Assembly (NCBI GenBank): GCA_032622095.1
Contig: CP136066.1
Location: 147,465,559 to 147,529,558 of the forward strand
Reading direction: 5' to 3'
Source: Siphonodentalium dalli
Lineage: Eukaryota; Mollusca; Scaphopoda; Gadilida; Siphonodentaliidae
Length of the DNA stretch: 64,000 nt
Shown: one piece after another, positions 12,481 through 23,380 of the stretch
Position numbering within the stretch: position 1 is the stretch's first letter
How the letters are laid out: each line of letters opens with the position of its first letter
Translations under genes and position numbers: made by a program
Notes under the pieces: model-generated
What the model was told of the DNA's origin: nothing
Seen by the model: only the letters and a program-made list of their open reading frames with translations
Databases searched by the model: none

Positions 12481-12675
12481 TAATAAATTAATGTTATATT
12501 ATAATTACATGTATTATATAAGTATAAATAAATTCAGAAACCTATCGTAAAAAAATAATAATGAATTATCACCGCATTTCGCATTTAATTCCCAGAATCC
12601 TGGATGACGCCAAACATAAACTTAAGTAATCATGATCTAACAGTCATGAGATCATGAATTGACCTCGCGACTTAC

Positions 12676-12906
12676 CCGAGCTAGCAGCCCAGAGTAGTGG
12701 ATCACGACCATCTTTGTCAGCCGACTTCACAATAGCTTTCTTTGAGATGAGTTTCTTCAGTATTTTAACACCGACGTCTGGATCAATCAGCTCACTGCCC
12801 GACGTCTGTGCTGCGTAGTGTACAGGGTAGGCATCATGGTTGTCTGCTTCGTTAATATCCACACCTTGTTGCAGAAGAAAATCCACTATGTCGATGTGGC
12901 CACACA
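12676..12906 (-). CDS. Ankyrin gene exon 4 of visible set
   Basis: 231 nt exon, phase 1 in and phase 1 out; acceptor TTTGCAG, donor GTAAGT. It encodes about 77 residues: GHIDIVDFLLQQGVDINEAD, then a repeat with an inserted acidic stretch (SELIDPDVGVKILKKL), then DGRDPLLWAASS. The inserted segment lengthens one repeat relative to the 33-residue norm. The exon continues as ASSGVSDACYLL in the 10.7 kb exon. Confidence 0.94.
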
Positions 12907-13421
12907 CTGCAAAGCAAGAGAATGAAATATCAAAATTTAAAAGATGAACAGCACAAAATTTTTGTCATATAGGTGAACACGTTGACTGCCACTTCAAGCT
13001 ATGTCGTAGTGCCGGGCATACCGTTATTTGTTAGTCATAGTTGCCATGTAACCACTTGAATGGCCTCTAAATTACAAAATATTGAAAGGTAGCGCTTTAA
13101 GTTAAAGTCTACGGACACAACGATGTTCTACATAATAATTAATAGTGTTATTCATCTTTATTCATGCTGCAGCAGCATAGAGTGGTCGACAGTAAATTAT
13201 TTTCACGGGCTATGCTGGAATATGGTTGAATATAATGTATGCACTGTCTGGTCGATTGTTATAAGTTTTGAAAGTTAATGCTCCTGAAAAACAGAACATT
13301 TACTTTCTTTTGAGGACGATAAATATATTATAACCAGTTCCGCGAGTGATTGAAATGCACTGCGATGCAAACCAATAGACACCTGTGCATAGCTGATAAA
13401 CGAATGTCGCTAGATCCGTAA
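12907..13421. other. Intronic DNA with nothing identifiable
   Basis: AT-rich intron sequence upstream (transcript sense) of the 12.9 kb exon. No repeats or coding motifs were seen. Confidence 0.4.
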
Positions 13422-13679
13422 CCCTATGATGACTGGAGCTTCCTGAATTTTTTTTTACGAAAACCCTGTACCAATGCATTTCTTATATATGCAACTCGAC
13501 CATAGGTCGCCTCGCATTTATAAGAGAATGCATTGTCCTGACAATATTCACCTTGATCTTGTAAGCCAGTGCATTCTCTTATATATGCAAGGCGACCTAT
13601 GGTCGATTCGCATATATAAAAGAATGCACTGGCACAGGGTCTTTAATGCTGCACCAGTGCAGCTCCCATCATGAAGGGG
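13422..13679. mobile_element. MITE family C, copy 1
   Basis: About 258 bp. The left end is CCCTATGATGACTGGAGCTT after GTAA, a mutated TTAA. The body contains several inverted units with TATATATGC and GAATGCA around a CCTTGATCTTGTAAGCCAG centre. The right end reads GCACCAGTGCAGCTCCCAT. Other copies are at 20410-20669, 24998-26262 (interrupted) and a fragment at 43560. Confidence 0.72.
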
Positions 13680-14194
13680 TTTATTGTAGAAGCCAGCATC
13701 CAACAAATGAAGTCCTTCAATATGTTCTAGAAGGTCAAAAACCTGCGGTCAGATGCTCGTAACCATGGGTATATGCCAGATATAACCGTACAAAAAAAAG
13801 CTGTGCTTTTGACCGTGTATTTATCCATGGTGTGTGTGTCTGTGGTTGTCCGTAACCTGGTGTTATTGCTTTGAAAGGTAATCATGTTTGACTAGTGTCG
13901 TTAGATTGGTAATGAGATTAGCGGTTTCTATGTCTTGTCTGGTCATATTTACTGTTTGAACTTTGTCTGAAATAGATGCTTTTTTATACTAGAATTTGCG
14001 TAACAGGGCCGCAGGGAAATCGCACGTAAATTGGTTTAAGGGTTTTTTAAAGAAAAAGTTTTTATATGATATAGAGAGGCCAACAGAACGATACCACCTA
14101 TATACTATATATATGCGATTACTTCCAATTTGGGTATATTTGGATGTCTTTAGTGTAGTTTTGTGGTTATGAGAGATTATTTACCCTCTGATTT
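13680..14194. other. Intronic DNA with nothing identifiable
   Basis: AT-rich sequence with a short TA-rich stretch near 14100. No element ends or coding motifs were seen. Confidence 0.4.
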
Positions 14195-15010
14195 ATGCTC
14201 CATATGTGGTCTCCCCCTTTAAAAATCTATATGATTTCAAACAGGGGTGGCGCCGAACATCCCCGACGCATGTGCCATACTATTCCCGAATGGGGGGGGG
14301 GGGTAGCTACCTCTCCCCAACTGGGGTGCGGATGTAGCCCCGTGACCCCCCCCCCCCCCCAGATGCCACCCAACATAATTTAGTATCGATTATTTCTCGT
14401 CTTCAGTGAATGCAAGACCGCGCTCTTAGCATGGGGTGGCAAGCAGGGACGTGCCGACAGGGTGGTTATGTACGGATCTTACCCCCCAAACTGTATTCAA
14501 ACCTAATGAAACACTAGTTGAAAAATTCACACCAAAATTAGTTTGAAATTGTTCTCGTAGTTTGTTTTTCCAACAATTTCATAGTGACAAATTTGTTGTT
14601 TTAGACCAACATTTGCATATTTCCCTTTTATTTGCAAAATTCTGGATTGAAATAGCCATCAGTTGGCAATTTTCAAACCTATAAGGGTGAGTTTCAGGTT
14701 GAATTTTCCCCGAACTGGAAAGTATGACGCCAGTCTAGATGCTAGGATTGTCAAATTTTCATGTTCAGATTTTCAAAATGTTTTCGCATTGGGCCGTCCA
14801 CCATCGTCCCCCCCCCCCGCGTGGCTAGTGGCCACAAGACTACTGGTCCATTTAGAATAGGCTACCATCTAGTAGTCTGTGAGGGAACATTTGAGGGGGG
14901 GGTTCAAATTGAATTATGTAAACTTGTGAGTTTGGTGTGGTTCAATGGGGTGGGTGCAGTTGGAAATTCCAAGGTGAGACCCCCCTCCCCAACGGAAACC
15001 CTCTAGCCAA
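14195..15010. repeat. Block with long C and G runs
   Basis: Contains runs of G near 14290 and of C near 14346 and 14805, separated by ordinary sequence. The 14285-14360 part is loosely self-complementary. Short frames across it are compositional. It may be decayed repeat DNA; no family recognised. Confidence 0.4.
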
Positions 15011-15059
15011 GTCTCGCATGCCATATAATCCGAGACTCATCCAGGGGTGCCACTCGTGA

Positions 15060-15700
15060 CTTAGTTTCTGCTTTCGGCACAGGCATATTTGTTTTCTATC
15101 CGAGAGAATAAACTGCACTGGCGGCAATATATTGACCATACTCTAAATGAAAACACTTCAGTGGCGATCACACGGTAACGTCGTGCTGCAAGTAAGAAGA
15201 TAATTGTGTTGTGGAAATGATACGGAATACTGATTGTCAAAAAACTCAATATCAAAATACACAGGGCACGGCTTATTGATCCAATCTATTTTCTTTGTGT
15301 ATTTCTCGCATATACCCATGGTTATATATAAACGGGCTACGAGCATCTGACCGCTGTTGACTCAAAAAAAAATCAAAAAAATATGCACTAAGTTGTATTT
15401 GAATGGCCATATTTATTGAGCCATTGCATGTCAAAAAGTATGATGAATTATATAAATATAATGCCAAAAACTTCACTGACCGGTCAATAATTGTGAGGCT
15501 ATCAATCAATATTGCATTAATTATGCAACAACAAGCTATAGACCCAGATAGAATACGTACAAAGGCTGGAGATGTTATCTAAAAGATGCTGCGGAATGCA
15601 ACCATAAGATAATAAACATTGCATGTAAATAGAAGAACAATGTAACTCATTAGATTATAATTGAATGAAATTAATTGTAAAAATGTTCATCAACTTAACT
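15060..15700. other. Intronic DNA with nothing identifiable
   Basis: AT-rich intron sequence with several overlapping short minus-strand frames, none with a family motif or splice support. Confidence 0.4.
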
Positions 15701-15711
15701 GTCTTGATTAA

Positions 15712-15830
15712 CCCTTTCAGTGCCAAGTCCGATTTTTGTATCAACACATATTTCCTTGGTCATTTTTCAAATTTATTGATTATAATAATGTGATACATTG
15801 ATGGAAAGAGCTCTAAGAGCACTGAAAGGG
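15712..15830. mobile_element. TTAA-flanked MITE family E, copy 1 (119 bp)
   Basis: A compact complete element with TTAA at 15708-15711 and 15831-15834. Ends CCCTTTCAGTGC and GCACTGAAAGGG are exact inverses. A 3'-truncated copy with nearly identical interior is at 21445-21552, and a longer relative is at 4575-4808. Non-coding, piggyBac-type by target and ends. It lies about 68 bp beyond the donor of the 15.9 kb exon. Confidence 0.85.
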
Positions 15831-15898
15831 TTAAAATGCCTTAAATGACAGACTATGGCTATGGAACAACCCCAAATACTATATATATGTATACAAAC

Positions 15899-16154
15899 CT
15901 GTTGCCCAGTGCAGGAGAGTGTGCCCGTCCTTATCGACACAATGGATGTCGACGCCATTCTTCGATAAGAATTTCACCAACTGTAGGTTCCCTGAGATGA
16001 CGGCGAGGGACACTGGAGTGAATCCCTCACTGTCTTCTTTATTCAGCAAAGACGGTTCTAATTTAAGCAAAAGAGCCGCGCAGCCTGTTGAGTCGTTATC
16101 GGCACAGTAATGTAGTGGCGTTCTTCCACTGTTATCCTTCACATCAACTGATGC
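15899..16154 (-). CDS. Ankyrin gene exon 3 of visible set
   Basis: 256 nt exon, phase 0 in and phase 1 out; acceptor TTTCAG, donor GTTTGT. It encodes about 85 residues with clear consensus repeats: SGRTPLHYCADND, EGFTPVSLAVISGN and DGHTLLHWAT. A MITE end lies about 20 bp upstream of the acceptor in transcript sense, leaving little host sequence for a branch point. Codon 85 is completed by the next exon and gives the continuous run HWATVCGHIDIVDFLL, good support for the splice. Confidence 0.94.
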
Positions 16155-16174
16155 CTGAAAATAACATTTGTTTT

Positions 16175-16563
16175 CAAGCCTGCAAATAGTGTGTCTGTCA
16201 TTTGCAGAATGAGGTCGCCAGAGGATGAATTTAGTGAGGCTATCCCACACAGCAGGCTAGCATCACCAAATTCACCTTCTGGGGACCTCATTCTGCTTAG
16301 GCCTCATCTTCTATGAAGTTTTTATAGTCTCAAATCAAAATTGTTTTTAGTTACCGTTTCCCTTATTAAGGGAAGTTTCTAAATTCCCTAACTTGCAGAA
16401 GATAAATTGCATAATTGAGGTGAAATTCACCAACTTCAACTGCAAGGCCGGAGCAGAATGAGGTTCCCAGAGGGTGAATTTAGTGATGCTAGCCTGATAG
16501 CATATCTAAATTCACCCCCTGGGGACGTCATTCTGCAAATGACAGACACACTATTGAGGGGCC
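16175..16563. mobile_element. MITE family B, copy 2
   Basis: About 389 bp, longer than copy 1 because a central non-palindromic segment (16300-16450) is retained. Ends AATAGTGTGTCTGTCATTTG and inverse. The left edge is about 20 bp from the acceptor of the 16.15 kb exon, so the branch point and part of the pyrimidine tract for that exon may come from the element. Confidence 0.8.
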
Positions 16564-16973
16564 TGTTTGTATTTGGTGTTTTATTATCATGGGGGGCCTA
16601 TTATTTTGAAAGCACTCCCGATTGCAATCCACCATACTAAAATTTATTATTGAGATCCAATAAACCATGGCTGTTAATTATATTTATGCGGAAAAACACA
16701 CACAAGAAAACAGCAAACCATTATTTCCATTAAACAAAGAAGGCTGAATCTAGAACAGAAAACTTGGCCATAAAGCCACTGGCCCCTAACCTACATACCA
16801 AATTTCATTCCACTGACGTCCAAATAAAGTTTCTTCGATAACTTGGATAAAATTATCCCATATATTTATCAACTGATTGTGATCTGCAAAATTTGATAAA
16901 GGTTTTATTTGAGGCTTGAAAATTATTGTATGTTATTTGTGACAACCCAAGGGCATTTTATACTATTAAGATA

Positions 16974-17162
16974 CAGTAATGCCCTAAATAATCGACTCTT
17001 TAACCACAGCAGAATTATGGGAAATTTTTCAGGATTTAGTTGGATATATCGCTTGTTGAGAGCTTTCCAATGAATGGCAACAAGCCATATTTCGGACTAA
17101 ATCCTGAAAAGTTACCCATAGTTCTGATGTGGTTAAGAAGTCGATTATTTAGGGCATTACTG
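16974..17162. mobile_element. MITE family A, copy 2
   Basis: TA-flanked on the left; the right flank has mutated to CA. Same arms as copy 1, with ATATGG altered to ATATCG in the left arm and a left-arm deletion, so the hairpin is asymmetric. It starts about 30 bp beyond the donor of the 17.2 kb exon. Confidence 0.82.
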
Positions 17163-17192
17163 CATCAAATCAAGGTACATCAATTATATTAC

Positions 17193-17412
17193 CTTCTTGT
17201 CAATGAGAATTTCGAGTTGTGTGAGATTGCCCATCTGACATGCTTCGATGATGGGCGTGGCACCCTCTCTCCCCTCCTGATCCATGATATGGGGAGGGAT
17301 GCTATCACAGTGCTTAAACACTGAATCGAAGTATTCTTGCTCCGCTATAGCACAGCATCTGTGTAAGACGGTCGTATTCCTGTGGTCAGATAGGTCCACC
17401 CTCGCCTTGTTC
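17193..17412 (-). CDS. Ankyrin gene exon 2 of visible set
   Basis: 220 nt exon, phase 2 in and phase 0 out; acceptor TTATAG, donor GTAATA. It encodes about 73 residues with helix starts at TTVLHRCCA and ATPIIEACQMGN, ending LIDKK. The first repeat is longer and more diverged than the rest and carries a cysteine pair, so it may be an imperfect repeat or an inter-repeat loop. It runs directly into the ASVDVKD turn of the next exon. A palindromic MITE begins only about 30 bp beyond its donor. Confidence 0.92.
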
Positions 17413-17454
17413 CTATAATGAAAATTAAACTAAATGTAAATTATACATGTTGCA

Positions 17455-17662
17455 AAATCGAAAAAAGGGGGATAACTCCACCAAAAAAAGTCCGACAGAC
17501 GTCATAATCGCAGGTGCACAGGTTCCCATGGTGGTTGATGTCTTTGCCAAGTTTCACAGGAAGTTATCAAAAAATTAAAAACTCCGGACAAATTTGTGTC
17601 CATGGACGGATGGAAGACGGACTGACAAGCTGATTCGAGTATACCCCCCCCCCCCCCCCCAA
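17455..17662 (+). mobile_element. Family L repeat with tetranucleotide run and C18 tract
   Basis: Phrases GGGGATAACTCCACCA, then CATAATCGCAGGTGCACAGG, then TCCATGGACGGATGGAAGAC, then GCTGATTCGAGTATA, ending in about 18 C. The 27405-27610 copy has the same order but ends in a hairpin of C5/G5 type. This resembles a Helentron-like end. The C tract will be prone to length errors. Confidence 0.5.
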
Positions 17663-17784
17663 CAAAGTATAAAAAGATTAAACTTGATTGCCCTTTAGTT
17701 ACTGAATATTTACACTCACACATGCATTCGCCCTGTTGAACATGAATGCAGGATGTTGATTGGTCGAAATTATGTCACGTAACA

Positions 17785-18022
17785 TAGACGTCCCCAAGTT
17801 GAAGTTAGTGACCTCGATTATGCATTTAATCTTTTGCAAATTAGGGGATATAGGAACTGACACGGTTAGTTTGAGACTATATATACTTCCCAGAAGATGA
17901 GGCCTAAGCAGAATGAGGTCCCCAGCAGGTGGATTTGGTGATGGTAGCCAAATGTGCGCTGTAGCATCACTAAATTCACCCTCTGGGGACCTCATTCTGC
18001 AAATGTCAGACACACTATTTTA
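17785..18022 (-). mobile_element. MITE family B, copy 3, truncated
   Basis: Inverse orientation to copy 2 and retains part of its central segment (GTTTGAGACTATA, AAGATGAGGCCTAAGCAG). The right end is intact (CAAATGTCAGACACACTATT); the opposite end is missing. Confidence 0.7.
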
Positions 18023-20405
18023 CATGCCCAGTTCCGGTGATCAAAATAGTTCCATAAATAGTTTAAATCCTTTTATATATAGACATTACAAATCTTGGCC
18101 CATCTTTAATATTGAAGTCATGGAAATCACCACTTTTCCCACCAATCATTTATGCATGAAACATGCATGACAATTTATGAGAAATAAAGCATGTTTATCA
18201 GCACTGCATCAGAGATGACCACAGATCAAATATATTGGTCATTATTCTATGGGAACTGGATATTGGTATTTATTAGCGCGCGCCGCGTGTATACTGTTCT
18301 GCAAATTATTGAAAGCTGTGGTCCGATGGGCATTTTATTATAGATAATTGTTTTTTCCGGTTTAAAAGTCGAACTGCGCGACCAGGAGTCCGGTAAAAGG
18401 TGTAGTTGGGTATTTCAATTTCGTTTATTGTCCTTTACATTATTAAGTCAATATTGTTGAATTTTGGTTTGTGATAAGTTATGTCAATTACCAATAAAAG
18501 AAATTTAAAAGATAATTTGTAAGTCTTTTATTTCAACTGTTATAGATATGTTTCGTTCTGCAGCCCACTTATGGTTGTGGTCGGAGACCGGCAAGTCGGC
18601 CGCCAGTTTGTTAATTAGGTGCTGGTTGTTATTGTTATTTTAACGGAATTCTGAGTTGGTCAATCGCGAAACCAATATATTTTATATTCTATAATTTAAT
18701 ACAAGCATGGGTATATAATATATGATCTTGAGCGCGTTACCATTTCTGACTATGGTTTTCTTGTGTACACATGCTCTAGTCAGAAATTTATAGCATCAGG
18801 GTACCCATGCAGGTTTGTCAGCTATCTATTCATCTATTTAGCATGCCTTTCATTATTCTTCAAATAAAAAATGCCATTAAAATATGTGCATGTTTATGGT
18901 TAAATATTTACATAGCCCGTCTAAATCCTGTTTGGTAATTGGTCAACTGCCAATTGAATCACCCGGTTCATATCCCAATAACCCACAGACCGTAACAAGA
19001 ACAGGACATCACAAATTGTTTACCTAATCTGACCTAATCACTAAAAGTGGTCAGCAGAATAATTAGGTGCGCTTTTCAAAGTTCAGCCAAATTGTATCTG
19101 AAGACAGTTATGTATACTGTTCATGTTATCATTGTTAAGTGCTTGGAAATCTTATATTGGGCTGACTTAATGTGCTGTGTGGGCTAGTCTCAAATTCGTG
19201 GCAGATTTTGTGAAAATAAATAAGAATACATTCATCTTCGTGGTTTACACAATGTGCCCCAACGACAATGGCGCCGTATCCCCCAATAACACACACCCAC
19301 ACACACCCAGTACATTCATTTCTTAAATAAGTTCATCTGTTGAGTGAAATTAATATTGTGTTAATATTTGAACAATTTGGTATCCGTGATAAACTAATGA
19401 TGAACTGTTTATTCTGAATTTTACCAATAGATTTCAATAATAAACATTATAAAAGCATTCTGAGCATCACTTCCGTCTGACAGTCAAACATAAAATGACT
19501 TGATTCCCGAGAGTATTGACTGATGATGGTGTTATGTTTGTTTACAAATGATAAAGCTTTTATGAGAGTATAAGGTATTAAAATGATGTGCTAGTATCAC
19601 GTTTTCCTGCAGATATCAATCATACAGGAATACCTGCATAATGCCACAGCCACACATATGTGCCTCTTTACCTTTTAAATACTAAATACTCATTGATGAG
19701 CAGTTATTGCTTAGGAATTGTTCAAATAGGTCAACATTTCCCTCCAATAAATAGGACTTCTTCTGTACTTTCATTATATGTCAGGATTAAATAGCGTTTT
19801 ATGAAGATCTCATCGTTTATCTTCCTTCTGGTTGGAACACTGAATATATCTTTATTTAAGAAATGAATATACAGGTAGTCAGACTCTTTAAAAAGCTGAA
19901 TTTTGTTTTTACAATATTTATGTCTCTGGATATCTCATTCATAATCAGTTACTGAACTGATGGGATTGGACAATGGCAAAGCAAGCGTGTGATTTCATTG
20001 GTTTATGGCATAACAGATCACTTCACAGATCAGAGGTCAATGACAACTTGAGAAGTTTCCCATGCATTGTCAAACTCAACTATTGTTGGAAAACTGAACA
20101 CAGGCGATACATCCATAACTCATTTTACTCATCGCAATATAGGAGATATCATCTTCGAGTTTATCTGTCAACGATATTCGTGACTCATTATTTTTTCTTG
20201 TTGTATTTATAACTATTTCTAAATACTATGATTCTCACAAACATTTACCATGCCAGGAATGGACTCCATATTTGGAAATGGTTTATTATGTCATGTTGGG
20301 AATGCCGCATCGTTGTAGAAATGAAACTTAGAGGACACTTCTAGAGACGTCCATTAGGATTATCATCGTCTTTTTAAAGAGACTGACAGGTAGTTGGAGT
20401 GTGTT
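18023..20405. other. Intronic DNA with two weak dispersed repeats
   Basis: Mostly unrecognised. The stretch 18895-18990 (AAATCCTGTT, TTGGTCAACTGCCAATT, CATATCCCAATAA) is found inverted at about 21300-21420. The stretch 19355-19462 (AACAATTTGGTATC, GATGAACTGTTTATT) is found inverted at about 50790-50905. These show further old dispersed families. No exons were seen. Confidence 0.45.
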
Positions 20406-20409
20406 TTAA

Positions 20410-20669
20410 CCCTTTCTTGAATGATTGATCTTCCTGAAATTTTGTGAAAGCCCTGTGCCAATGTATTCACTTATATATGCGAGTCTCCCATAGGCAGCCT
20501 TGTAACTATAAGAGAATACATTGGCCTAATAATATTTACCTTGAGCTTGTAAGCCAGTGTATTCTCTTATATATGCGAGGCTCCCTATGGGAGACTCACA
20601 TATATATGAGAATGCACTGGCACAGTACCTTTAATGCTGCACCAGCGCAGTTCCCAACATGACTGGGGC
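20410..20669. mobile_element. MITE family C, copy 2
   Basis: Complete-looking copy with TTAA at 20406-20409. Left end CCCTTTCTTGAATGATTGAT; right end GCACCAGCGCAGTTCCCA. The interior repeats TATATATGCGAG and CTCCCTATGGGAG in both directions, so several stem-loops are possible. Confidence 0.75.
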
Positions 20670-20953
20670 ACATTGTGTGAAGCATGATGCGGTTCACACT
20701 AAATGTGCTCAGACAGCCACAGCATCATACCCCTAAATAAAACACATTCAAACTACATTTCTTATGTTCGAAAACTTTTTCCTTATTAATTTCTGCAAAA
20801 TTAACTGGATATATTACACCATGCAGCACTATAAGTTAGCCCAATTTGATATTCCACCTGTGAATTATCGATTGATTTTGTAATTAGCTACAGCCGTGCA
20901 CTTAGAAAGCACGCACAGTTACTCTATCGAACACCTTTAGTCATCTAGGTTAA

Positions 20954-21283
20954 CCCTTTGGAGAGTATCTATAACTTCATATACATGATGTCAGTGTGAG
21001 TTTAACGTCAACGTCATAGCAATAATTATTAACAAATTCGGGTCAAAAGGTCCAATAATTCGTTTTAATTTATGTGTATTTTCTGTTTACGTGTGCTATC
21101 ATAATCTATTGCACTTATATATTGGGACATTATATTAATAAAAATATCTCTTATGCAAATCATTTATAAATCAGATGATCAATTGAAGTTATGTCTATAT
21201 AATGACACTTCCTGAAACGACATATATGTCGTTCCAGTCGCGAACCGTATGGCAACATATGTGTCGTTCTACTGGCCAAAGGG
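20954..21283. mobile_element. TTAA-flanked MITE family D, copy 2
   Basis: 330 bp, inverted relative to copy 1, with TTAA at 20950-20953 and 21284-21287. Ends CCCTTTGGAGAGTA and the inverse GGCCAAAGGG. The interior aligns throughout with copy 1 by eye, with many point differences. Confidence 0.82.
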
Positions 21284-21444
21284 TTAACAAGGTGATGTTG
21301 GTTCGCCTTATGGTTTGTTTTATTGGGATATGAAAAGCATGACCAAATTGGCAGTTGACCAATCATGGAACAGGATTTAGTGTATCACACACAAACTATG
21401 TAAATATTATTATATACGTGCATAAACAAATTCTCATTTCTTAA

Positions 21445-21552
21445 CCTTTTCAGTGCCAAGTCCGATTTTTGTATCAACCCATATTTCCTTGATCATTTTT
21501 CAAATTTATTGATTATAATAATGTGATACATTGATGGAAAGAGCTCTAAGAG
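21445..21552. mobile_element. MITE family E, copy 2, truncated by family F
   Basis: TTAA at 21441-21444 and the family E left end (CTTTTCAGTGCC). It matches the 15.7 kb copy to the AGAGCTCTAAGAG phrase, then stops exactly where the inverted-repeat unit F begins. Confidence 0.75.
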
Positions 21553-22078
21553 AGATGGATTATCTCTTTAAATAATAAATTTGAAATAGTTGCGTGGGTA
21601 TAAAATAATAAATATGAACTGAAGACCCCTGTCCGGAAAGGCTTCTATCAATTAATATTGATTTTATTTCGAATATTTTATTAGGCCCGTTATTTGTCTA
21701 TTTTTAGAACAGACCATTCAGGTGATACCATATAGCGATATAGAGCATTAGGCTGTTCCTATGGCTATGCACCGAATGTCAAATGTCCCATATTGATTGG
21801 TTGTGTTGTTTTATTCCATAGTTATAAGCGATAATGAGTATAATTAATGTTTATTTGTGACAACATTGCACAATAAAATTTCTGGTCTCTGTTAACAGTA
21901 ACCACTGTTGTTCGTTAGCTAAACAACCACACCTTTTTCGACCAGAAAATTTCGAAATAAAATTAATATTAATTGATAGAAGCATTTCTGGACAGGAGTC
22001 TTCGATTCAGATCTAATATTTTATACCCAGGTAACTATATAAAACATGTTTACAAATAGATAATCCACCTTTAACGAA
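21553..22078. mobile_element. Inverted-repeat element family F
   Basis: About 525 bp with outer arms near 21555-21700 and 21930-22078. Arm landmarks are GATTATCTCTTTAAATAA at the left and AAATAGATAATCC at the right, and CTATCAATTAATATTGATTT with ATTAATATTAATTGATAGAA. The middle (about 21.7-21.93 kb) is single copy. No coding capacity. Confidence 0.65.
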
Positions 22079-22529
22079 ATGGTCATGTATTGATAGGAAT
22101 GGCAGATTAAGATGTTCCTCAACTCAGATTAAACTTGAAAATTGGACCGTATTTTCGTCCATGGCAGGGTTATAAACCGTGACCGTTTTATCTAGCTATA
22201 ATCGAGTAGAAATTCTGTGGATGTAATAGTCGTGATCTGGAGATGTCCAATGTCATTAAATGAATGAGTTCGATGTAGGGGAATAACTTTTAATTACAAT
22301 ATGATCTGGTTTTCCAAGATGAATATAACAGAAACAGGTAATCCTTGTAACATTAGCTAGATATGTCCAATGGTAATCCTAATGAGTGGAACAATAGAGT
22401 GACTAGTCTAGATCAAATGTTTTTTTTTTTAAGTTTTGAGTTGAAGGATTTTATATACAATTGGAAATGAGAAATTAAGCTGAGTAAAAGGAGACAAGTA
22501 AAAACATGTTAATGGAAATAGAAAGTGCT

Positions 22530-23350
22530 CAACACTGAAATTAAGATTAATGAACTTGATAAGCCAAGAAGCAAAAAACAATTAAAAGCTACCAACAGAA
22601 TTAATACGTTTTATTAAATGAATATGACAATTAAGACTATAATGACCGGGCAGGCAGGTAATGAAATTTCCCTAAAGACCTAAAATGTGACAATACATAA
22701 TACAAGATAACTAAAGGTTTGTGAAAATTACTGGAGGCAGCTAATTAATGCTCTGAGTAATCGACTTCTTAACCCGAGAGCTTTCCGATGAATGGCAACA
22801 AGCCATATTTCCGACTAAATCCTGAAAAGTTACCCATAATTCTGCTGCGGTTAAGAAGTCGATTACTTAGAGCATAACTGTAATTAATGATGAACGTGGA
22901 ATGCCCAACATTTATAAACATTATTCATTCACGACACACACTAAATTTAGTAACAGTTATAAGTCCAAAAATCGCCCATTGATATAGCCCTGACTGGTTG
23001 ATGGTCAGATACCTACCAGCAATACCCATTCTATATGTCCATGTATAGTCCAAACACTAATATCCAAACTCACAACAGAAACAAATTTCAAAGCCACAAC
23101 AACTTCAAATCCCTTCAGAAAATTTCAGAGTCAATAAAAGTTCAGTAATCCAGTGAAATGGATCACTTGCTCTAACTTGTCTAAGTGTACCTTCACACAG
23201 CACATAAACAGATAATCCAGCCCGATTATTTCTTGAGTGCATTTGTCAATAAGTATCTACTTTTTCACCTATTTATTGTAATGATATCAGACGATCTAAA
23301 CGGTCTCTAAAATGTTTCTGGAAGATAACAAAACCTCTTGAACAGGCTTA
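22530..23350. repeat. Segmental duplication unit, copy 1
   Basis: Shares ordered landmarks with 26310-26900: TTAAAAGCTA, GGCAGGTAATGAAATTT versus GGCAAGTAATGAAATTT, AGTAACAGTT, TTTGTCAATAA, ATCTACTT and AAGATAACAAAACCTC. Its 23005-23260 part also matches 28010-28260 (ATCCAAACTC, AACAACTTCAAATCCCTT, GATAATCCAGCCC). Diverged, non-coding. MITE A copies sit at different places in the two units. Confidence 0.65.
22743..22880. mobile_element. MITE family A, copy 3, left-arm deletion
   Basis: The right arm is complete and TA-flanked. The left arm keeps only the outer 30 bases before jumping to the loop-proximal GAGAGCTTTCCGATGAATGG, a loss of about 60-70 bp. Confidence 0.8.
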
Positions 23351-23380
23351 CATCATATGAATGGTCCGGGAAATGAGGTA

